DNA of 64,000 nucleotides. Origin: Winogradskya humida. Lineage in GTDB: Bacteria; Actinomycetota; Actinomycetes; Mycobacteriales; Micromonosporaceae. The notes below the pieces were generated by a model. It was not told the origin of the DNA, made no database searches, and saw only the letters and a program-made list of their open reading frames with translations. The DNA lies in assembly GCF_016862215.1 (NCBI RefSeq), contig NZ_BOMN01000041.1:245370-309369 (forward strand), read 5' to 3'. A program made the translations under genes and the position numbers. Positions within the stretch are counted from its first letter, which is position 1. Every line of letters starts with the position of its first letter. Below are positions 35,238 through 43,098 of this stretch, in pieces.

Positions 35238-36137
35238 ATGACTTTCACTCTCTTTCCTGACACGAGGGCGGCACTGGCCGCCGACGCACTGACCGGACTC
35301 TCCGTGGGCGACGCACTCGGCGCCCAGTTCTTCGTCCCGGGGCATTCCCTGGACGTCCCGCCCGACCCGCCGTGGCCGTGGACCGACGACACCGAAGAGG
35401 CGTGCTGCCTCGTCGCCGCGCTCACCGCCGGCGACGACCTCGAGTTCGGCCGCGACCACTTCGCCGAGCTGCTCGGGCAGCACTTCGAGCCCTACCGCGG
35501 TTACGGCCCCGGCGCCGTGGTGATGCTGCGGCAGATCCGGGAGGGCACACCCTGGCCGATCGCCGCCGCGGCAGCCTTCGACGGACAGGGCTCGGCGGGC
35601 AACGGCGCGGCCATGCGGGCGGCACCGCTGGGCGCCTGGCACGCCGACTCCCTCGCGCACGCCGCGGCCCAGGGTGCTCGCGCCGCCGAGGTCACCCACG
35701 CGCACCTCGAGGGCATCGCGGGCGCGGTGGCGGTCACCGTCGCCGCGGCGGTCGCGGCCGCTGCCCGCCTGGAAGGGCAGCCGGTGGACCTGCTGGGTGC
35801 GGTTCTCGCGCACACACCCCAGAGCCGGGTACGCGACGGGCTGCGCGCCGCCACCACGATCAGCTCAGCCACCGCGGCGGCGTACGAGCTGGGCAACGGC
35901 ACCCGCGCGATGGCCCAGGACTCCGTGCCGTTCGCGATCTGGGTCGCCGCCCGGCACCTGGACGACTATCCGGCAGCGGTCCAGGCCTGCATAGCCGCGG
36001 GCGGGGACATGGACACGACCGCGGCGATGGCCGGCGGGATCGTCGCAGCGCACACGGGCATCGCCGGGATTCCCGCGGAATGGATCCAGGCCCGCGAGCC
36101 GCTGCCTAAATGGGTGGCTGCGTCGCCCGAAGCGTGA
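35238..36137 (+). CDS. ADP-ribosylglycohydrolase family protein
   Basis: 299 aa, all-helical DraG/ARH fold: start GLSVGDALGAQFF, metal motif WTDDTEEA, QGSAGNGAAMRAAPLG and the C-terminal AAGGDMDTTAAMAGGIVAAHTG. The two metal-binding signatures differ from the commonest forms (TDDTxM and GGDTDT), although the Asp residues are kept. It should cleave ADP-ribose from protein or small-molecule targets. TAGGAT at 35222-35227, ten bases before the ATG, implies a very short leader. Confidence 0.88.
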   Translation: MTFTLFPDTRAALAADALTGLSVGDALGAQFFVPGHSLDVPPDPPWPWTDDTEEACCLVAALTAGDDLEFGRDHFAELLGQHFEPYRGYGPGAVVMLRQIREGTPWPIAAAAAFDGQGSAGNGAAMRAAPLGAWHADSLAHAAAQGARAAEVTHAHLEGIAGAVAVTVAAAVAAAARLEGQPVDLLGAVLAHTPQSRVRDGLRAATTISSATAAAYELGNGTRAMAQDSVPFAIWVAARHLDDYPAAVQACIAAGGDMDTTAAMAGGIVAAHTGIAGIPAEWIQAREPLPKWVAASPEA

Positions 36138-36196
36138 ACAATTGAGGGCAGTAGCATCGTGACCGACCACAACACAAGAGCTGAAGGAGATCCACC

Positions 36197-38197
36197 GTGT
36201 CTGCACCCCGTTCCCATGCTGCGGCCGACGTCCTAGTCGTCCCGGCCGGGACCACGGCGGCCGACGCGGTGGCTGCCGCCGGTCTGCCCCAGTCCGGACC
36301 CAAGGCGATCGTCGTGGTCAAGGACTCCTCGGGCCGGCTGCGTGACCTCACCTGGGTGCCCGCCCAGGACAGCGAGATCACCCCGGTGTCGATGGACTCG
36401 CCCGACGGGCTGAGCGTGCTGCGCCACTCGGCGGCGCACGTGCTGGCCCAGGCCGTGCAGGACATCTTCCCGGAGGCCAAGCTCGGCATCGGCCCGCCGA
36501 TCGAGAACGGCTTCTACTACGACTTCGACGTCACCAAGCCGTTCCAGCCGGACGATCTCGGCAAGCTCGAGAAGCGGATGCAGGAGATCGTCAAGGCGGG
36601 GCAGACCTTCCGCCGGCGCGAATACTCCTCGCTGGACGAAGCCAAGGCGGAGCTGGCGCACGAGCCGTACAAGCTCGAGCTCGTCGACATCAAGGGCGAC
36701 GTCGATGACAGTGAGGTCATGGAGGTCGGCGGCGGGGAGCTGACCCATTACGACAACCTCGACAAGGACGGCAACCGCGTCTGGGGAGACCTGTGCCGTG
36801 GCCCGCACCTGCCCAGCACCCGGTTCATCCCGGCGTTCAAGCTGATGCGCTCCGCCGCTGCCTACTGGCGCGGTAGCGAGAAGAACCCGCAGCTCCAGCG
36901 GATCTACGGGACCGCTTGGCAGAGCCGGGACGAGCTGAAGGCGTACCTCAACCGCCTTGCCGAGGCCGAGCGCCGCGACCACCGCAAGCTGGGCGCCGAG
37001 CTGGACCTCTTCTCCTTCCCCGAGGAGATCGGCAGCGGCCTGGCCGTCTTCCACCCCAAGGGCGGTGTGATCAAGCGCGAGATGGAGGACTACGTCCGCG
37101 CGCGCCACATCGAGGAGGGCTTCCAGTACGTAGGCACCCCGCACATCACCAAGGAGGGTGTGTTCCACACCTCCGGGCACCTGCCGTACTACGCCGACAC
37201 CATGTTCCCCCCGATGCACATGGAGGGGGCGGACTACTACCTCAAGGCGATGAACTGCCCGATGCACAACCTGATCTTCAGGTCGCGCGGGCGGTCCTAC
37301 CGTGAGCTGCCGATGCGGCTGTTCGAGTTCGGCTCGGTCTACCGCTACGAGAAGTCCGGCGTGGTACACGGCCTGACCCGGGTCCGCGGCCTCACCCAGG
37401 ACGACTCGCACTCGTACGTCACCGCCGAGGACGCCCCGGGCGAGATCAAGCACCTGCTGAACTTCGTGTTGTCGCTGCTGCGCGACTTCGGCCTGGACGA
37501 CTACTACCTCGAGCTGTCCACCCGCGACCCGAAGAGCGACAAGTTCATCGGCTCGGACGAGCAGTGGGAGGTCGCGACCAAGGTGCTCGAGGACGTCGCC
37601 ACCGAGTCCGGTCTGGAGCTCGTGGCCGACCCGGGCGGCGCGGCGTTCTACGGCCCGAAGATCAGTGTGCAGGTCAAGGACGCGATCGGCCGCACCTGGC
37701 AGATGTCGACCATCCAGTACGACTTCAACCAGCCGGCCCGCTTCGGTCTGGAATACCAGGCCGCCGACGGCACCCGGCAGGAGCCGGTGATGATCCACTC
37801 GGCGAAGTTCGGCTCGATCGAGCGGTTCTTCGGCGTGCTGGTCGAGCACTACGCGGGCGCGTTCCCGGCCTGGCTCGCCCCGATCCAGGTCGTGGGCATC
37901 CCGATCCGCGACGACCACGCCGACTACCTGCAGGAATTCGTCACCCTCCTGCGCAAGGAAGGCCTCCGCGCCGAGGTCGACTTCTCCACCGACCGCATGC
38001 AGAAGAAGATCCGCACCGCCCAGCAGCAGAAGATCCCGTTCATGGCAATCGCCGGCGACGACGACGTCAACGGCGGCACGGTCTCCTTCCGCTACCGCGA
38101 CGGCTCCCAGCGCAACAACATGCCGCTGGCCGAGGCCGTGGCCCACGTCGCCGAGATCGTCCGCTCCCGCACCAACATCGGACCGTCCGCGGCCTGA
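36197..38197 (+). CDS. thrS: Threonine-tRNA ligase
   Basis: 666 aa, full length. An N-terminal TGS domain (PAGTTAADAVAAAGLPQ), an editing domain with HSAAHVLAQAVQDIFP, a class II core with FHPKGGVIKREMEDYVR, zinc Cys in MNCPMHNL, motif 2 RYEKSGVVHGLTRVRGLTQDD and an anticodon-binding C-terminus. AAGGAGA precedes the GTG at 36197. It is the first gene of the conserved backbone that in Mycobacterium continues to HIT, pgsA and pimA. Confidence 0.97.
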   Translation: MSAPRSHAAADVLVVPAGTTAADAVAAAGLPQSGPKAIVVVKDSSGRLRDLTWVPAQDSEITPVSMDSPDGLSVLRHSAAHVLAQAVQDIFPEAKLGIGPPIENGFYYDFDVTKPFQPDDLGKLEKRMQEIVKAGQTFRRREYSSLDEAKAELAHEPYKLELVDIKGDVDDSEVMEVGGGELTHYDNLDKDGNRVWGDLCRGPHLPSTRFIPAFKLMRSAAAYWRGSEKNPQLQRIYGTAWQSRDELKAYLNRLAEAERRDHRKLGAELDLFSFPEEIGSGLAVFHPKGGVIKREMEDYVRARHIEEGFQYVGTPHITKEGVFHTSGHLPYYADTMFPPMHMEGADYYLKAMNCPMHNLIFRSRGRSYRELPMRLFEFGSVYRYEKSGVVHGLTRVRGLTQDDSHSYVTAEDAPGEIKHLLNFVLSLLRDFGLDDYYLELSTRDPKSDKFIGSDEQWEVATKVLEDVATESGLELVADPGGAAFYGPKISVQVKDAIGRTWQMSTIQYDFNQPARFGLEYQAADGTRQEPVMIHSAKFGSIERFFGVLVEHYAGAFPAWLAPIQVVGIPIRDDHADYLQEFVTLLRKEGLRAEVDFSTDRMQKKIRTAQQQKIPFMAIAGDDDVNGGTVSFRYRDGSQRNNMPLAEAVAHVAEIVRSRTNIGPSAA

Positions 38198-38212
38198 TCT
38201 TTTCAAGACATT

Positions 38213-38245
38213 CGGGGGGTACGGGCACCGCGCCCGTACCCCCCG
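38213..38245. terminator. Bidirectional hairpin terminator
   Basis: A perfect 14-bp stem CGGGGGGTACGGGC with its complement and a five-base loop, between thrS and the converging sigma operon. Confidence 0.85.
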
Positions 38246-38251
38246 GATCGT

Positions 38252-39409
38252 CTATTTGAGGATCGGGAACCAGCCGTCCTCATTCGTGTCGCAGGTGCCG
38301 ATGGTGGCGTCGGCGGCGATGCGCAACAGCTCAGACTTGCTGAGGTGGTGGTAGTCGGTCGCCCCGAGCCCGATGGCGCACGACGTGGTCTCGACGAACA
38401 ACCGGCTCTCGGTTTCTGAGTGGGTTTCCCCTGGCACGGTGTTGCCCTCGGAATACCAAGCGGGGAAGCCGTTCACCGTGTCGGACGGCTCGCTGAGCCC
38501 GGAATGATCACGCCAGTTTTCGCCGCTCTTGGCCGTGATGTGCACGGTGATGGGGCTGCCGTGGCCGGGATCGGGGCCGGACTGCGCAGGCTCGGGATGC
38601 TGGGAGGCCTCCCATTCCGGTTTCCGGTCGAGCACGGAGATCGTGAGCTGCTGCAGCCCGTGGTCCGCCGGTGTGGAGGACTCGACGGATGTCACCGTGA
38701 GCCCCTCGGGCAGCCAGCCGAGTTGCAGCGGTCCCCGGACCGGCGCGAGGGGCCCGGTGCGGATCGCCGCGGCGAGCCGGAACAGGCGGTCGTAGTTGAA
38801 GTCGTTCGCCCTGACGGTGGTCCAGCGGCCGTCCCGGTCCTTCCACGCCACGAAGTTGTAGATGAGCTCGATGCCCATGTGGGGCGCGAGCGACGGCATG
38901 GGGATGATCGGGGTCGGTGTACTCCCCGGCCCAAGCTCGTTGACGTCGAGCCTGGGCAGCCACAGCGCATCGTGACCGGCCACCTTGATGGTTCGCCCGG
39001 CGGGCAGCTTAAACGCGTCGAACCAGCCCGGATCGAAGACCTGCACGAGATAGTCGCCGGGGTATTCCTCCGTAGGGTGCTCCTGCACGACGGTGAGCTC
39101 TTGGCGCCCGATGACCGCTGACCAGTGCTCCACCGTGAAGCCGGAGCCCGCAGCGATGCTGACGTTCATGTCCGACGGTGCGCGGGGTGTCACCGAGGCA
39201 GGCGGCGGCGACGAGTCGAGGTGCCGGGCGACCGGCAGTCCGATCGCGACGACCGCCACCGTCACCGCGGCGGCGACCGTTGCGGTGATCTTGCGGCGGC
39301 GGCGTACCCGGATGGCACCCGCCTGGGCGGCCTCGATCATGCCGTGGCCGTCCGGGGCGGATCCGGCGTGCCGCTCCAGCATGGCGCGCAGGTCGTTCGT
39401 GCTGGTCAC
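38252..39409 (-). CDS. Membrane partner of SigE-family sigma factor, copy A
   Basis: 385 aa. A short cytoplasmic N-terminus with SAPDGHGMIEAAQAGAIRVRRRR, one helix ITATVAAAVTVAVVAIGLPVA, then an external domain of about 320 residues ending in VETTSCAIGLGATDYHH and AADATIGTCDTN. There is no zinc anti-sigma motif (HxxxCxxC). The N-terminus and the Cys-containing end match copy B (39843-40784), so the two are paralogues. Start coupled to the sigma gene by ATGA. Likely a membrane regulator of that sigma factor. Confidence 0.7.
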   Translation of the reverse strand: MTSTNDLRAMLERHAGSAPDGHGMIEAAQAGAIRVRRRRKITATVAAAVTVAVVAIGLPVARHLDSSPPPASVTPRAPSDMNVSIAAGSGFTVEHWSAVIGRQELTVVQEHPTEEYPGDYLVQVFDPGWFDAFKLPAGRTIKVAGHDALWLPRLDVNELGPGSTPTPIIPMPSLAPHMGIELIYNFVAWKDRDGRWTTVRANDFNYDRLFRLAAAIRTGPLAPVRGPLQLGWLPEGLTVTSVESSTPADHGLQQLTISVLDRKPEWEASQHPEPAQSGPDPGHGSPITVHITAKSGENWRDHSGLSEPSDTVNGFPAWYSEGNTVPGETHSETESRLFVETTSCAIGLGATDYHHLSKSELLRIAADATIGTCDTNEDGWFPILK

Positions 39410-39846
39410 GGCAGTACCTCCTCGGGCGCACCCGCTGGGAACTCGATGCCGAGCTCCGTCAGGGCGCGGCTCACGTAGCCGCGGACGGTGCTCGTGCGGC
39501 AGCCCAGGACCTCGCCGATCTCCTGGTCGGAGAGGCCCTCGTAGAAGCGCAGCACCAGGGCGGCGCGCTGGCGTTTCGGCAGGTCACCCAGGAGCTTCCA
39601 CAAGCCGTCGCCGGCCGCCGGCTTTTTGTGGCGGCGCCAGGACAGGTATTCGCCGGTCACCATGCGGCGTACGTACGCGTACGGCTCGCCGCTGCGCTGG
39701 ATCCGCTCCCACTTGACCAGGGCGCGGGTCAGTACCTCCCGCACGATGTCCCGGGCCTGGTCGTGATCGCCGGTGAGCAGCATCGCGTAGCGCAACAGCG
39801 CCGGCAGCCGCGCGGCGGCGAACTCCTCGAATCGCATCTGCCTCAT
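39406..39846 (-). CDS. SigE-family RNA polymerase sigma factor, copy A
   Basis: 146 aa. Region 2 FEEFAAARLPALLRYAMLLTGDHDQARDIV and region 4 LPKRQRAALVLRFYEGLSDQEIGEVLGCRTSTVRGYVSRAL of the ECF type. It lacks the roughly 20-residue linker found in copy B. The ATG at 39846 overlaps the preceding stop (ATGA) and is preferred over ATG at 39837. It is the third gene of the operon. Confidence 0.9.
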   Translation of the reverse strand: MRQMRFEEFAAARLPALLRYAMLLTGDHDQARDIVREVLTRALVKWERIQRSGEPYAYVRRMVTGEYLSWRRHKKPAAGDGLWKLLGDLPKRQRAALVLRFYEGLSDQEIGEVLGCRTSTVRGYVSRALTELGIEFPAGAPEEVLP

Positions 39847-40784
39847 CCGGCCGGTGACCAGGTCGCCCGGTTGGTGCAGTCCGCAACCGTCAGGTTCTCC
39901 GCGATCCTGCGCAGGGTCGCCTCATCGACCATCTGGTCCGGTGTGCCGCCCCAGCGCCGTGTCCCGACCGTGACCAGGCAGGTCGGCGTCTCGACCAGGA
40001 GCTCGGGTGTGCCGTCGCGGACGTAGGCGGGATGACCACCGACCGGCTTCACGGACCGGTAGAGATCGGTCTTCTGCTGCGACCAGATCCGATCCGGCAG
40101 CGGCTCCGTCTCGATCCGGACCGGGTCCTCACCCGGGTTGTCAGTCGGTCTGGTGGCCCAGGACCAGGTCACCCCGATCGTCCCGGACTGTTCCGTCGTG
40201 GTGCTGGCGGCCACCATCTGTGGGGGCAACCAGCCGACCCGGTAGGGCACGAGCACGTCGCGGGGTGTGGTGAACCTCAGCTGCTCGGCGACGGCGATCT
40301 TGTCGGCCCGGTTACCGGCGTTGACGCTGACCCATTCACCCCCGGGCAGTTGCCAGCCGAGGACGGCCCCCGTGTACCAGGCGTCATGCCCGTTGATGGT
40401 CAGCTTCTCGCTGGCCGTCAGCGTCTTGGTGTCGTACCCCGGGCGTGCCGCGACGGTGACCGACACGACGCCCCACTGCAGCCGCTGCGAATCGCGTTCG
40501 CTGGACTGGTAGACGGGGGTGAATCCGTCGGCCATCGTGATTGTCGTCTGGGTGGCTGCCCGGGGCGGGACGACCACGGGGTCGTGGTGGCGCAGGCCGG
40601 CGGCGACTGCGATGCCGCCTCCGGTGACCGCTACGACGGCGAGGGCGGCGATCCAGGACTGCCAGCGGCGGCGGACGCGGCGGCGGGCGGCGGCTTCGCG
40701 GGCCTGCTCGATGAGCCCGTGGCCGTCGGGGGCCTGGTCGGCGTACGCGTCGAACATGTGGTGCAGGTCGTCCAGCGTGGTCAT
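39843..40784 (-). CDS. Membrane partner of SigE-family sigma factor, copy B
   Basis: 313 aa with the same plan as copy A: QAPDGHGLIEQAREAAARRR, a helix IAALAVVAVTGGGIAVAAGL, an external domain, then LLVETPTCLVTVGTRRWGG and ENLTVADCTN. The two Cys may form an external disulfide. Coupled by ATGA overlaps to the sigma genes on both sides. A role as anti-sigma is inferred from position and topology only. Confidence 0.7.
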   Translation of the reverse strand: MTTLDDLHHMFDAYADQAPDGHGLIEQAREAAARRRVRRRWQSWIAALAVVAVTGGGIAVAAGLRHHDPVVVPPRAATQTTITMADGFTPVYQSSERDSQRLQWGVVSVTVAARPGYDTKTLTASEKLTINGHDAWYTGAVLGWQLPGGEWVSVNAGNRADKIAVAEQLRFTTPRDVLVPYRVGWLPPQMVAASTTTEQSGTIGVTWSWATRPTDNPGEDPVRIETEPLPDRIWSQQKTDLYRSVKPVGGHPAYVRDGTPELLVETPTCLVTVGTRRWGGTPDQMVDEATLRRIAENLTVADCTNRATWSPAG

Positions 40785-41260
40785 GGCAGCACCTCCGTGT
40801 TCTGGGTGACCTCGACGCGGAGCGTGGCCAGGGCCCGGCTGGCGTACGCGCGGACCGTGCTCGTGCGGCAGCCGAGCGACTCGGCGATCTCCTCGTCGGA
40901 GAGGCCCTCGTAGAAGCGCAGCACCAGCACGGCGCGCTGCTGTTTCGGCAGGTCGCCGAGCAGCTTCCACAGGTCCTCGTCCCGGCGGTGCGGGGCGGCG
41001 GCGGGGTGGTCCAGGTCGTCGTCGCGCAGCGGGACGGTGACCACGCGCTTGCGGCGGCGCCAGGACAGATATTCGTTGGTCACCATGCGGCGTACGTAGG
41101 CGTACGGCTCGTCGGCCCGCGCGATCCGGTCCCATTTGACCAGGGCGCGGGTGAGCACCTCCTGCACGATGTCCCGGGCATGTTCGCGATCGCCGCTGAG
41201 CAGCATCGCGTAACGCAGCAGTGCGGGTAACCGCGCCGCGGCGAACTCCTCGAAGTGCAT
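40781..41260 (-). CDS. SigE-family RNA polymerase sigma factor, copy B
   Basis: 159 aa from the ATG at 41260, preceded by GGGAGGG. Region 2 FEEFAAARLPALLRYAMLLSGDREHARDIV and region 4 LPKQQRAVLVLRFYEGLSDEEIAESLGCRTSTVRAYASRAL are nearly the same as in copy A, indicating tandem duplication. A basic linker (VVTVPLRDDDLDHPAAAPHRRD) separates the regions. It is the first gene of the four-gene unit. The 76-base upstream gap is shared with the divergent HIT gene. Confidence 0.92.
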   Translation of the reverse strand: MHFEEFAAARLPALLRYAMLLSGDREHARDIVQEVLTRALVKWDRIARADEPYAYVRRMVTNEYLSWRRRKRVVTVPLRDDDLDHPAAAPHRRDEDLWKLLGDLPKQQRAVLVLRFYEGLSDEEIAESLGCRTSTVRAYASRALATLRVEVTQNTEVLP

Positions 41261-41323
41261 CCACCCTCCCCGTCGAAACTTTCTACACAGTGCAGACGTC
41301 GCGCGGGGGGAATCCGCTGTGCG

Positions 41324-41329
41324 TAGGGT
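41324..41329 (+). promoter_or_regulatory. -10 element TAGGGT of the HIT gene
   Basis: It ends seven bases before the GTG at 41337, so the transcript should begin at the start codon. No ribosome site is present. Confidence 0.5.
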
Positions 41330-41336
41330 TGGGGAT

Positions 41337-41867
41337 GTGAGTGAGGACGGGCTCGACCGGCTGTGGACCCCGCACCGGATGGCGTACATCTCGGGTGAGG
41401 ATCGTTCCGACGCCTATGAGCAGCCTGAGGGTTGCCCGTTCTGTGTCGGGCCGGGCCTGCCGGGGCAGGACAGTCTGGTGGTGGCCCGCGGCGAGCTCGT
41501 GTTCGCGGTGCTGAACCTCTATCCGTACAACCCGGGTCATCTTCTGGTCTGTCCCTATCGGCACGTCGCCGACTACACCGACCTGACGCCGGCCGAGACC
41601 GTGGAGGTCGCGGAGTTCACCCAGCGTGCGATGCGGGTGATCCGCGGGGTGAGCAGCCCGCACGGGTTCAATCTCGGGATGAACCAGGGCTCGGTGGCGG
41701 GTGCCGGGATCGCCGCGCACCTGCATCAGCACGTGGTGCCGCGATGGGGTGGCGACGGCAACTTCATGCCGGTGATCGCCCAGACCAAGGTGCTGCCGCA
41801 GCTCCTCGGCGATACCAAGGAGCTGCTGGCGAAGGCGTGGGCTACTTCACCGCCTGAGCCTCGCTGA
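41337..41867 (+). CDS. HIT-family hydrolase or phosphorylase
   Basis: 176 aa. The histidine triad HLHQHVVPRW and the zinc-like CPFC motif (EGCPFCVGPG) place it with the branch next to pgsA in actinobacteria, for which Ap4A-phosphorylase-type activity is known in the mycobacterial relative. GTG at 41337 fits a leaderless transcript. The 3' end overlaps the broken solute-binding gene by 26 bases, tail to tail. Confidence 0.9.
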   Translation: MSEDGLDRLWTPHRMAYISGEDRSDAYEQPEGCPFCVGPGLPGQDSLVVARGELVFAVLNLYPYNPGHLLVCPYRHVADYTDLTPAETVEVAEFTQRAMRVIRGVSSPHGFNLGMNQGSVAGAGIAAHLHQHVVPRWGGDGNFMPVIAQTKVLPQLLGDTKELLAKAWATSPPEPR

Positions 41868-43098
41868 CGGCTTCCTGCCAGGCGATCCCCGGGGCCAGCT
41901 GGCCGATCTCGACCTTGCTGAGCTTGTTCTCCACGATGGTGCGTACGGCGGCGTTGTGCAGGCCGAGGTACTGCGCCGGCTTGCGGGAGACCGCGGCGGT
42001 GAAGATCTTGCCGACGGGGGCGTCGGAGAAGAACGGGTTGCGGAAGCCGGTCACCGCCGGGTCGTCATAGAGCGCGGGTACGGACGGCAGGTTCCCGGTC
42101 TCCTTGAAGATCCGCAGCTGCTGGGCGGGCGCGGTGAGCCAGGCCGCCAGCGCGTACGCCTCCTTGGGGTGGGAGCTCTGCTTCGGCACGGTCAGCCACG
42201 AGCCGCCCCAGTTGCCGGAGCCGCCCGGGACGGCGGTGACGTCCCACTGCCCGCGGGTGGCCGGGGCGTTCTGCTGGATCAGGCCGAGCACCCACGCCGG
42301 GCAGGTCAGCGTCGCGAACCGGCCGCCCTGCAGCGCCGCCATCCACTGGGCGTTGAACGCCACGTACTTCGCCGACTCGCCGGACTCGATCATGTCGATG
42401 GTCAGGTCCCAGGCGGTGCGGACGCCGGGCTTGTGATCCATGACGAGCTTCTCGTCGCGGTCGTAGTACGCGGCAGGCTGCTGGGCGAGGATCTGGTTGT
42501 AGATGTTGCTGGCCGCGTCGGTCCACTTCACCGGCAGGTCGGCGGCCTAAAAGCGCTGGCCGGCGGCGATGTACTTCTCCCACGTCGGCCACAGCTTCGC
42601 CACCGATTCGCGGTCGGTGGGCAGCCCGGCGGCCTTGAACAGGTCGGGGCGGTAACACATGGCCAGCCCGCCGACGTCGGTGCCGAGCCCCATCTGGCCG
42701 GTCCCGTCGGCGCTCAGCGTGGCCTCCCACTTCCAGGGCAGCCAGTTGCTCTTCAGGTCGCCGGCTCCCAGGTCGAGCAGGTTGACGAAGTCGGCCGAGC
42801 GGTTGCGGAACTCGACGACGTAGCCCTCCTCGACGGCGACCACGTCACCGGTGCCCTTGCCCGCGTCGAGGCGCTGGGTGAGCAGCTCGTGGTGCTTGGT
42901 GAACGCGGTGGTCCGTTCGACGACGCGCAGCTCGGGGTGGGCTGCCTCGTACTCGCGCAGCAGTTGCTTGTAGCCGAAGCTGCCGAAGTCGTCGACCGTC
43001 AGCGTGATCCGTTTGTCGTCGGCCGCTCCCGTCGTGCCGCACCCGGCCAGGGCGGTGAGCAGGGTGAGACCGGCGACGAGTCTGCGTACTCGGTTCAT
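41842..43098 (-). pseudogene. Solute-binding lipoprotein interrupted by an in-frame amber codon
   Basis: The 419-codon reading from ATG 43098 encodes an ABC-type carbohydrate-binding lipoprotein: lipobox LAGC at residue 20, ITLTVDDFGSFGYKQLLREYEAAHPELRVV, then LTCPAWVLGLIQQ and WGGSWLTVPKQSSHPKEAYALAAWLT. Codon 184 is TAG (42547-42549); on both sides the same frame continues the protein (AAGQRF, then AADLPVKWTDAASNIY). A single base change from AAG or CAG explains it. No permease genes are adjacent. ATGA overlap with the diguanylate cyclase gene. Decay, readthrough or a sequencing error are all possible. Confidence 0.85.

Noticed and set aside
36138..36196. T-box riboswitch before thrS
   Set aside because: Only 59 bases separate the genes, too short for a T-box; no specifier loop or antiterminator is visible.
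36233..38206. A 657-codon minus-strand frame opposite thrS
   Set aside because: It mirrors ThrS codon use; there are no recognisable domains and thrS is certain.
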